Source: JBCCMA01 sp039026595 (lineage in GTDB: Bacteria > Pseudomonadota > Gammaproteobacteria > Steroidobacterales > JBCCMA01). From it: DNA of 5,579 bases. Both the position numbers and the translations under genes were made by a program. This document shows positions 1-4,947 of the stretch, piece after piece (positions within the stretch are counted from its first letter, which is position 1; every line of letters begins with the position of its first letter). The stretch covers positions 1 to 5,579 of the forward strand of contig JBCCMA010000183.1 in the NCBI GenBank assembly GCA_039026595.1, written 5' to 3'. The notes below the pieces were generated by a model. It was not told the origin of the DNA, searched no databases, and worked only from the letters and a program-made list of their open reading frames with translations.

Positions 1-5
1 AGACT

Positions 6-1268
6 CTAGACTCTTAGCTGCCGCACATGCTCTCTTGCGATTGCCGACATCGGTGCGCTAAGGGTCAGGTCCCCGGCCTGGCGCCAGAACGAAAGCGCCA
101 GAGCCGTTGCCTTTTCCCAGACCGGAAGAGTGGAAATAGATGGGCGAGGGCGATTGATCGCCATGTTGCGAATATTCCCGCTTGCAGGCGGCGCGTAGGC
201 CATGGGCAGCTGATCAAACGCCGGCGCTAAATCTGTTTGTTGATTGTCATTGGTCAATAGTACGTTGTACGGGTGACGGTCAGTATTGGCGATTAATGCT
301 CCGTAGGCGTCGAGGAAAGCGATCTGCCGGGCACTGTTTTGATCAATTCGTCCTTTTTCGTACAGTGCCACAGCTGAGTCCGACCAGCTCCGATTGATCT
401 CGGCGCCAGCCGCCGCCAGGCTCATCACGCCCCGACGACCGTGCTCACCGATCCGATCGAACCGATCAACAACCAGACAGCGCAGTCCCGGCAGGTCTAC
501 GATCGCTGTTGCGGCGGCGGCGATGCCCGCGCCTCTTAATGTTTCAAGTGCCAGATGCTCCAGCAGCAGCAGATCCTGCCAGCGCCGTCCGTTGTCGGTA
601 GCGTCGGTTGCAAATTTGACTATCCGATGCACGCCATCCACGAAGGCGGTGAATTTGGGTTGTTCACCGCCGGCGGATGAGCCCGCGTGCTCACCGGCAA
701 GCGCCTTTTCGGCGAGCACGGCAAAGTCGCGGGTCGAGACCGATTGATGTTTAAGGGCCTGATATCGATCAAACGACTTGGCGCCCACAATGAGATGACC
801 TGGCAGGTCCTCGCCGCGCCGACTGATCGCCAGCAAGATGTGATGATCTGACCAGTCGCTCGGATTTTTTGGCAGCCCGAGGTCGCCATGGCGCATCGCG
901 TAAGACCGACCGAGGAAACCCGAAGGTGCGGCATCCGCAATCTCCGGCGGCAGTCCGTCCAGCAAGATATCGGCGGGGATGAGTGCCGACTGATCGGCGG
1001 CCAGCGTAATCAGCTGCCCGTCGGCGTGTAGGGCCCCGCGCTCATCGACCCGGAAAACCGGGAACGTGTCGGTGTTGAGTCCGGGGTGGGTCTTTCGCAC
1101 TGCGTACCGGGTGGCACGGGCGTGGCCCAGTCGGATAATTGAGGCGCGCTCACGGCTGTAGGCCCGGGCGATGGTGTCACGCGAGACGCCGGCGGCGCGC
1201 CGGATCTCGCCGCTTGAGCGTGCGCCGTCGTTGAGATGGCTGGATAAAGTGAACACAGACCTGACCAT
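6..1268 (-). CDS. yjjJ: HipA-family serine/threonine kinase of the YjjJ type, with fused N-terminal winged HTH
   Basis: A 420-residue protein, close to the usual YjjJ length. Residues about 8-58 form a winged helix-turn-helix (SSGEIRRAAGVSRDTIARAY, then IRLGHARATRYAV), the fused DNA-binding part typical of YjjJ proteins. The rest is a HipA kinase fold: the Gly/Ser loop SSAGGEQPKF (197-206), the likely ATP-binding Lys218 in IVKFA, the conserved VVDRFDR (266-272), the catalytic loop NTDRHPYN (328-335, Asp330 the probable base) and the metal-binding Asp352 in AFDQLP. All key residues are present, so it is probably active. HipA kinases phosphorylate cytosolic targets such as aminoacyl-tRNA synthetases and slow growth; the YjjJ target is not known to me. 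No separate HipB antitoxin gene lies beside it; the fused HTH may provide autoregulation (inference). The ATG at 1268 has no clear Shine-Dalgarno site. The stop is 5 bases from the window edge, and the gene is complete. Confidence 0.9.
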   Translation of the reverse strand: MVRSVFTLSSHLNDGARSSGEIRRAAGVSRDTIARAYSRERASIIRLGHARATRYAVRKTHPGLNTDTFPVFRVDERGALHADGQLITLAADQSALIPADILLDGLPPEIADAAPSGFLGRSYAMRHGDLGLPKNPSDWSDHHILLAISRRGEDLPGHLIVGAKSFDRYQALKHQSVSTRDFAVLAEKALAGEHAGSSAGGEQPKFTAFVDGVHRIVKFATDATDNGRRWQDLLLLEHLALETLRGAGIAAAATAIVDLPGLRCLVVDRFDRIGEHGRRGVMSLAAAGAEINRSWSDSAVALYEKGRIDQNSARQIAFLDAYGALIANTDRHPYNVLLTNDNQQTDLAPAFDQLPMAYAPPASGNIRNMAINRPRPSISTLPVWEKATALALSFWRQAGDLTLSAPMSAIAREHVRQLRV

Positions 1269-1279
1269 TTAAAATAGCA

Positions 1280-1306
1280 AGAAAGCCAAAAAAAGACAGG
1301 CTTTCT
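1280..1306. promoter_or_regulatory. Perfect inverted repeat upstream of the HipA/YjjJ start: candidate operator or leader hairpin
   Basis: AGAAAGCC (1280-1287) and GGCTTTCT (1299-1306) are exact reverse complements separated by 11 bases that include a run of seven A. The arm spacing of about 19 bp centre to centre would place half-sites nearly two helical turns apart, suitable for a dimeric repressor. It sits between the candidate -10 and the start codon. Read as RNA on the minus strand it would be a stem with a U-rich loop followed by UGCUAUUUU, so a weak terminator or attenuator for the upstream sigma gene is an alternative. The fused HTH of the HipA-like protein is an obvious candidate binder, without proof. 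Confidence 0.45.
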
Positions 1307-1329
1307 GAAGCGTATTCTATTACAGATCA

Positions 1330-1349
1330 GACGATTTATCTGACGATTT
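1330..1349. repeat. Tandem 8-bp direct repeat GACGATTT with 12-bp period
   Basis: GACGATTT occurs at 1330-1337 and again at 1342-1349. It also contributes to two interleaved short dyads, CAGAT/ATCTG (1323-1327 with 1338-1342) and TCAGA/TCTGA (1327-1331 with 1339-1343). On the minus strand the repeats lie where the -35 box of the TAGAAT promoter candidate would be, which is typical of binding sites for an activator or repressor. The function is inferred. Confidence 0.35.
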
Positions 1350-1383
1350 GATCAATCCGATTAGAGGGCGATGGAACGTACCG

Positions 1384-1965
1384 TCAGTCAATCTCATCCA
1401 CCACGCTTTCCTTTAGCGCGTCTTTGATCCACGCCTCGATAAACTTGGAATCGCGCTTGACGGTGGACTCAGAGAGATCCAGCTCGGCAGCCGTCTCGGA
1501 GATCGACAGCCCGCCGACCCGCCGACATTCGAAAACGGCCACCAATCGCGGATCTTGACTCTTAAGCTCATCAAGAATTTCCTGCACCCTGACCATCCGT
1601 TCGGCGGACGCGACGGCCGCGACGCGCGTATCGTCATACTCCTCCGTTTCCATGCCGCTGCCCCGCTTGCCGGTGGTTTTCTTGGCCCGGTAGTTCTGCA
1701 GAATCTGGCGCATAGCGAGTGACGCGACACGGAAGAAGTGGACTCGATCCTTCCAGTCGTCGCCGTTGGCGTTGGCCAATTTCATATACGCCTCATTAAT
1801 CAGTGCGGTACTGGACAAGGTGTAATCGCCCGACCAGCGATATCGCTGCGCGGCCGCGAGGCGTTTCAGGTGGGGATAAATGGCGTTGAAGAGATCATTC
1901 GAGGCCGCCTGATCCCCTTCCCGCATTTTTCCAAGCAAAAGCGTCACGTCGGCTTGTTTCGTCAT
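1384..1965 (-). CDS. ECF RNA polymerase sigma factor, Sig-70_X6 / PF07638-type
   Basis: A 193-residue cytoplasmic sigma factor that would direct RNA polymerase to a dedicated promoter set. Region 2 covers about residues 6-98, with the group hallmarks TLSSTALINEAYMKL (49-63), HFFRVASLAMRQIL (77-90), and the basic stretch NYRAKKTTGKRG (91-102). Region 4 covers about 125-185, with the HTH SISETAAELDLSESTVKRD (154-172) for the -35 element. The ATG at 1965 is chosen because the protein then begins MTKQADVTLLLGKMREGD, where family members normally begin, and AAGGT lies 10 bases upstream. A TTG at 2010 would add 15 residues but has no Shine-Dalgarno site. It is the last gene of the operon, 49 bases after the preceding stop. 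No anti-sigma factor is adjacent. Sigma factors of this broad type often sit beside Ser/Thr kinases, and related ones (EcfP of Vibrio) are activated by phosphorylation; no kinase is visible in this operon. Confidence 0.92.
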   Translation of the reverse strand: MTKQADVTLLLGKMREGDQAASNDLFNAIYPHLKRLAAAQRYRWSGDYTLSSTALINEAYMKLANANGDDWKDRVHFFRVASLAMRQILQNYRAKKTTGKRGSGMETEEYDDTRVAAVASAERMVRVQEILDELKSQDPRLVAVFECRRVGGLSISETAAELDLSESTVKRDSKFIEAWIKDALKESVVDEID

Positions 1966-2014
1966 GGTGATTTCAACCTTTGTATCTGGCGTACTTTCAT
2001 TCGTTCTCAAGAGT

Positions 2015-3154
2015 CTAACCGCTTACAGTCTCGCAAAGGGTCATTTCCGAATTTCGGTCAGAGGTGTTCGCGAGGTGAGTGGACACGACATCCAGCACCT
2101 CGTTGGGGAGCAACCTCGACGGACTTGTCCAGCCGGATCCCCCGACGAGTCCGCGACCACCCCAGACACTGATTCCGAGGTGTTTTTCGATCGTCGGGCG
2201 ATTCCAAGCCGCGCGTACCGCGTCCACGGATACCGACGAGCGGGTCGCTTCAGCCTCAGACAATGCCTGCCAAACTCCGCGATGTGTGAAGTCAACGGTG
2301 GACGGATCGAGCGGTCGACAGCGTTGCCCGAGGGTGAATCGAAATCCGGGGTGCTCAACATGCTTGGAAAGCGGCATATCGCGCACCGTCAGCACAATCT
2401 TCTCCATCTCGGGCTTGGCCTCACAGGCGCCCTCTTGGGCGGTGGCATAGACCGCGTCAGCGGCCCGGTTGACTGCGCGTGCGTCAACAAATGTATCCAG
2501 AGTGCGCACGTCCACAATGCACGCGCCGTTGACGATCGACACACGCGATTCTCGTATCAGGGCCCCAACCGCTTTTTCATGACCAGCCCAATATTCACAG
2601 GCCTCGCCGTGCTGACCAGGCCACGGACTTTGGCCGGTGGCCGCTGCGAGCAGCCAAGTGACTGCATGTTCAAAACAGTCTGATGCGCTCTGGCTGCGTC
2701 CCGCACGCCGCCGCTTTTGGGAAACCACTTTCAGCGACGCGACAATACCGGTCGCAAGACTGCCCAGATCGCTGAGCTCCTCGGGAACACCAAGATGATC
2801 ACAGTCAAAGGCGACGGCCCGCAGAATGTCCCCTGCTCTTTGTGGGCCAGCGCGCAAATCACGGCCGGTCAGAAACAACCAAACCGCCGCCACACAAGCG
2901 TCAGCATCCAGCAGTGGGGTCACAATCGTTACAGGCCCGCCGGTCACGAGCGAGTCGATCAGCGCAGTGTCGTCTGCAATGGGCGGCATTTCATCCATCT
3001 GCACCATCGCGCCGCCGGGGCGGTGATGATCCCAGTGCGCGTCCTGACGGCGCGGGGTCCAGGATGGAACGGTGCCATCAACCATCACAATGACCCCGTC
3101 GTCAGGCAAATCCTCTACGTCACGTGTCACAAGAAAGCGGACGTCCATTCTCAC
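2015..3154 (-). CDS. Uncharacterised protein with DHH-like and DxD-like putative metal-binding motifs
   Basis: A 379-residue soluble protein that I do not recognise; it has no signal peptide or membrane segment. The N-terminal third has a hydrophobic strand ending in Asp26 (VIVMVDG), then DAHWDHHRPGG (38-48), then the strand/helix TIVTPLLDADACVAAVWLF (76-94) with D83-x-D85, then AFDCDHLGVPE (116-126). Acidic and His residues at strand ends recall DHH-superfamily phosphoesterases, but there the DxD motif usually precedes DHH; here the order is reversed, so membership is a guess. The C-terminal part has a Gly-rich ISVWGGRGLVGGSGWTSPSRL segment (starting at 328), possibly a substrate loop. Start: GTG at 3154 overlaps the Hsp70 stop by 4 bases (GTGA), pointing to translational coupling. 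An ATG six bases further in (3148) is an equally possible start. Its place between an Hsp70 ATPase and a sigma factor suggests a regulatory or enzymatic role in that pathway (inference). Confidence 0.8.
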   Translation of the reverse strand: MRMDVRFLVTRDVEDLPDDGVIVMVDGTVPSWTPRRQDAHWDHHRPGGAMVQMDEMPPIADDTALIDSLVTGGPVTIVTPLLDADACVAAVWLFLTGRDLRAGPQRAGDILRAVAFDCDHLGVPEELSDLGSLATGIVASLKVVSQKRRRAGRSQSASDCFEHAVTWLLAAATGQSPWPGQHGEACEYWAGHEKAVGALIRESRVSIVNGACIVDVRTLDTFVDARAVNRAADAVYATAQEGACEAKPEMEKIVLTVRDMPLSKHVEHPGFRFTLGQRCRPLDPSTVDFTHRGVWQALSEAEATRSSVSVDAVRAAWNRPTIEKHLGISVWGGRGLVGGSGWTSPSRLLPNEVLDVVSTHLANTSDRNSEMTLCETVSG

Positions 3155-4434
3155 CCGAAGATTTCCCGTGCACGCAGAGTCAGGCCCAAGCCAACACGTG
3201 AAAACGGTTGGTTGCGAACCAGTCGTGCCCCGGGGAAAGCTCCTTCAATCATTGACGCCCAGCCGCGCAGCGCAGAGGAACCGCCGGTCAGAAGCACGGT
3301 GTCCACCTGAGTAGATTTTAATTGCGCCTGTTTCAAGACGTCCGCAAGCACGCCACGCACCGAACCAAAGACATTCTCGAAACACTCGCCAAGTTCGTGC
3401 GTATTCAATGTGCGCGAAACCGGGTCTTTCAGGTCATCAACGTGCACGTCAACACTGTGGGCAGTTGCCAACGCGATTTTCGCGTTTTCCACCTTTTCCA
3501 ACAAAGCGTGGCCTGCGCGCCGCGCGAGGATATCGAGCATGCGGTCAATAAGGCGTACATCCTGTACATCGCATCGAAATCCAAGGAGCGATCGTCGTAT
3601 CGCGGGCTTGTAAATTTGGGGTATGCGGTGCCATTTTGTCAGGTCAAGATAAGGGTAGTCCGGCAAGGTTCGTCCCGGATCATTCAGGGCTGCGCGATAG
3701 CCAAGGTCCCGTGCCACGGTGGCAAGAGCAAGGACTTGATCAACGTCGTTGCCGCCTTCATGCACGCTACCCGTCGCCAATACGCTGAAATCCGACGCGC
3801 CAGTCGATTTGGAGGGCTTGTTCAGAATAATGGAGAAATCGGTGGTGCCTCCGCCGACGTCGATGACGAGAATCCGCACTGCGCGGGGGTCTTCAACCGC
3901 TAGATGCCGTGCAGCGGCAACAGGCTCAAACTCGAACTCAATGTGGTCGAACCCGGTCTGCTTCAATGACCGCTCAAGCTCATCCTGAGCTGCCTGGTCG
4001 CGAGGATCACTCTTGTCAACGAACCTGACCGGGCGTCCCACCACCGCGCGACGAAGTGCGCCGCCAACGGCCTCCTCCGCACGCGATTTCATCGCGCCGA
4101 GAAAAAGCCGGAGAATCGTGACGTAGTCTGTTCCACTGCCATCCGCCACGTCCCCGCCGGTCATCAACGATGACCCGAGAACCGACTTGATGCTACGGAT
4201 CAATCTCCCGCTTTGGTCTTCACCGTGGGCTTCAAGCGCACTGATCCCGAAAGACGGCGTTAGACCGGTGGATGAAAAATAGACGACCGACGGCATCATG
4301 GGCGTGTGCGCCTCGAGGGCGATCAGCGACGGATTGCCGCCGCTGATCACACCGATCGTTGAGTTGGACGTACCAAAATCCAACCCGCACGACGCGGCGC
4401 CCACACTACCGTCGGGTTTAGCCGTCCCCGTCAT
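3151..4434 (-). CDS. YegD-like Hsp70-family ATPase lacking a substrate-binding domain
   Basis: A 427-residue actin-fold ATPase, expected in the cytoplasm. Motifs in Hsp70 order: phosphate-1 loop GLDFGTSNST (17-26); IRSIKSVLG (79-87), whose Lys83 matches the catalytic Lys70 of DnaK; VVGRPVRF (131-138); FEPVAAA (169-175), with Glu170 matching DnaK Glu171; phosphate-2 loop VIDVGGGTTDFSI (190-202); GGNDVD (227-232); and adenosine-binding LLTGGSSALRG (381-391). The chain ends where the nucleotide-binding domain ends, so the peptide-binding domain and lid of DnaK are absent, as in E. coli YegD (about 450 residues). Catalytic residues are intact. It probably acts as a nucleotide-driven switch or specialised chaperone, client unknown. 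GGAGG lies 4 bases before the ATG, and the start overlaps the preceding stop (ATGA). The stop overlaps the next start, so it is mid-operon. No J-domain or nucleotide exchange factor gene is nearby. Confidence 0.92.
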   Translation of the reverse strand: MTGTAKPDGSVGAASCGLDFGTSNSTIGVISGGNPSLIALEAHTPMMPSVVYFSSTGLTPSFGISALEAHGEDQSGRLIRSIKSVLGSSLMTGGDVADGSGTDYVTILRLFLGAMKSRAEEAVGGALRRAVVGRPVRFVDKSDPRDQAAQDELERSLKQTGFDHIEFEFEPVAAARHLAVEDPRAVRILVIDVGGGTTDFSIILNKPSKSTGASDFSVLATGSVHEGGNDVDQVLALATVARDLGYRAALNDPGRTLPDYPYLDLTKWHRIPQIYKPAIRRSLLGFRCDVQDVRLIDRMLDILARRAGHALLEKVENAKIALATAHSVDVHVDDLKDPVSRTLNTHELGECFENVFGSVRGVLADVLKQAQLKSTQVDTVLLTGGSSALRGWASMIEGAFPGARLVRNQPFSRVGLGLTLRAREIFG

Positions 4435-4631
4435 CGATCCTCCGTTGGCGTAAAGAGTTGTTCAAAGAGGTCCGCGATATCGGGCCAGACGCGGGTGCCG
4501 GTGCCATCAGTGGCCTCACCGTTGTCATCTTGCACGATCTCCTGGTCGGGAGCATCGGACTGGGCGTGGGCGGTCTGCTGCGTCAGACCAAGAGCTAGAA
4601 GGGCGGCGGCGAGAAGGTTTACGTTCGACAT
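4431..4631 (-). CDS. Small acidic exported protein, hypothetical
   Basis: A 66-residue protein that I do not recognise. Residues 1-23 look like a Sec signal peptide: hydrophobic core LLAAALLALGL (6-16) and an AHA signal peptidase site before Gln24. The n-region MSNVN has no Lys or Arg, which is unusual. The mature part would be about 43 residues, with 12 Asp/Glu against 2 Arg, no Cys, and a possible amphipathic helix WPDIADLFEQLF near the C-terminus. The start at 4631 is chosen because AAGGAG lies 7 bases upstream and the signal peptide begins there; an in-frame ATG at 4724 would bury the signal sequence. The stop overlaps the Hsp70 start by 4 bases (ATGA), which ties translation of the two together. 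It is first in the tight operon. A periplasmic peptide sensed by, or partnering, the neighbouring membrane TPR protein is one possibility (inference). Confidence 0.75.
   Translation of the reverse strand: MSNVNLLAAALLALGLTQQTAHAQSDAPDQEIVQDDNGEATDGTGTRVWPDIADLFEQLFTPTEDR
4439..4443 (-). promoter_or_regulatory. Shine-Dalgarno site of the Hsp70-like gene
   Basis: GGAGG on the minus strand, 4 bases before the ATG at 4434 and inside the 3' end of the small exported gene. It supports this start and shows that the Hsp70-like gene does not rely on coupling alone. Confidence 0.7.
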
Positions 4632-4638
4632 GATGAGA

Positions 4639-4644
4639 CTCCTT
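4639..4644 (-). promoter_or_regulatory. Strong Shine-Dalgarno site that fixes the start of the small exported protein
   Basis: AAGGAG on the minus strand with a 7-base spacer to the ATG at 4631. It is the best ribosome binding site in the window. It decides for the 66-residue product over the in-frame 97-residue extension. Confidence 0.8.
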
Positions 4645-4758
4645 ACGTCTTCCAGGGGGTGCTCGATGGCATCTGGGCCGTGGCCCAAACCCACCGAACG
4701 AAGCTGAAAAACGAAGGGGCTCAATGGCTTGAATCAGCGCGGCGCGTTGCGGCGTGCT

Positions 4759-4773
4759 GACCCTTCAAGGGTC
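4759..4773. promoter_or_regulatory. Perfect 15-bp palindrome, candidate protein-binding site
   Basis: GACCCTT and AAGGGTC are exact reverse complements around a single central C at 4766. A one-base centre cannot form an RNA loop with full arm pairing, so a DNA operator for a dimeric regulator is more likely than a hairpin. Its centre is 36 bp from that of the second palindrome at 4793-4811. Confidence 0.45.
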
Positions 4774-4792
4774 GAGTGCTTCTTGTCGGTGT

Positions 4793-4811
4793 GCGGTGAT
4801 GTGATCACCGC
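4793..4811. promoter_or_regulatory. Perfect 19-bp palindrome, candidate operator or leader hairpin
   Basis: GCGGTGAT (4793-4800) and ATCACCGC (4804-4811) are exact reverse complements around GTG. The core resembles many dimeric HTH-regulator sites. As RNA it could form an 8-bp stem with a tight 3-base loop, but no U-run follows on either strand, so it is not a canonical terminator. Confidence 0.5.
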
Positions 4812-4881
4812 CGTTCAAATTGTCTGGCTGGTCTCCTTGTTTGCGTTGGTCTGTGTCGGGTTCATCCCGAGAACAGATGTG

Positions 4882-4909
4882 ATTCTAGCGACGTCCTTAA
4901 ACGTTCCAA
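4882..4909 (-). promoter_or_regulatory. Candidate sigma-70 promoter upstream of the operon
   Basis: On the minus strand TTGGAA (4909-4904, 4 of 6 matches to TTGACA) and TAGAAT (4887-4882, 5 of 6 matches to TATAAT) are separated by 16 bases. Transcription would start near 4875 and run toward the small exported protein gene. The GGAAC within the -35 region also resembles ECF-type -35 elements, so recognition by the operon's own sigma factor is a weaker alternative; no matching ECF -10 at the usual spacing is evident. Confidence 0.4.
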
Positions 4910-4947
4910 CGCTGAAAAGCTTTTTGCATTTCCGCACCGCACGCTGA

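Larger units (their letters stand above)
1269..1383 (-). promoter_or_regulatory. Intergenic control region of the HipA/YjjJ gene
   Basis: This 115-base gap between the sigma factor gene and the HipA-like gene is AT-richer than its surroundings. On the minus strand it holds, in order towards the HipA gene, a tandem AAATCGTC repeat (1349-1330), a possible -10 hexamer TAGAAT (1319-1314) and a perfect 8-bp dyad (1306-1280) ending 11 bases before the ATG. No good -35 hexamer lies 16-18 bases upstream of TAGAAT; the tandem repeat occupies that position. The arrangement suggests that the HipA-like gene has its own regulated promoter, but this is inference from sequence alone. Some read-through from the sigma operon is also possible, as no clear terminator is visible. 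Confidence 0.45.
4632..4947 (-). promoter_or_regulatory. 316-base non-coding region: likely promoter and leader of the operon
   Basis: No convincing gene lies here. From the upstream end (minus-strand direction) it holds a sigma-70-like promoter (4909-4882), a 19-bp palindrome (4811-4793), a 15-bp palindrome (4773-4759) and the Shine-Dalgarno site at 4644-4639. If the promoter is real, the transcript would have a leader of roughly 240 bases containing both palindromes, either as operators just inside the transcribed region or as RNA hairpins. No clear rho-independent terminator for the TPR gene is present, so read-through from that gene is possible. Confidence 0.5.

Noticed and set aside
2..16. 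Imperfect direct repeat GACTCTA/GACTCTT at the window edge; the related AAGAGTCTA also occurs at 2009-2017
   Set aside because: Short matches overlapping gene ends; expected by chance and with no sign of an attachment site or mobile element.
1966..2010. TTG start at 2010 for the sigma factor, giving only a 4-base gap to the previous stop
   Set aside because: No Shine-Dalgarno site upstream, and the added 15 residues are not typical of the family, which begins close to MTKQADVTLLL.
1981..2010. Possible internal promoter TTGAGA-N18-GATACA before the sigma gene
   Set aside because: The -10 matches only 3 of 6 positions, and the resulting transcript would start after the AAGGT ribosome site.
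1964..2683. Long plus-strand open frame of 239 codons
   Set aside because: Lies antisense to the DHH-like and sigma genes; low-complexity Arg/Ser-rich composition typical of shadow frames in GC-rich DNA.
2717..3310. Plus-strand open frame of 197 codons
   Set aside because: Antisense to the DHH-like and Hsp70 genes, with no recognisable motif and no ribosome binding site.
4431..4724. 97-residue version of the small exported protein
   Set aside because: The extra 31 residues place the signal peptide internally, and the strong Shine-Dalgarno site points to 4631.
4915..4924. AAAAGCTTTT palindrome just after the TPR gene, considered as a terminator
   Set aside because: It is too short, has no loop, no GC-rich stem and no following U-run.
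4729..4947. Plus-strand 72-codon frame with a hydrophobic stretch in the intergenic region
   Set aside because: TTG start without a Shine-Dalgarno site, lies opposite to every other gene, and covers the promoter and both palindromes; no family resemblance.
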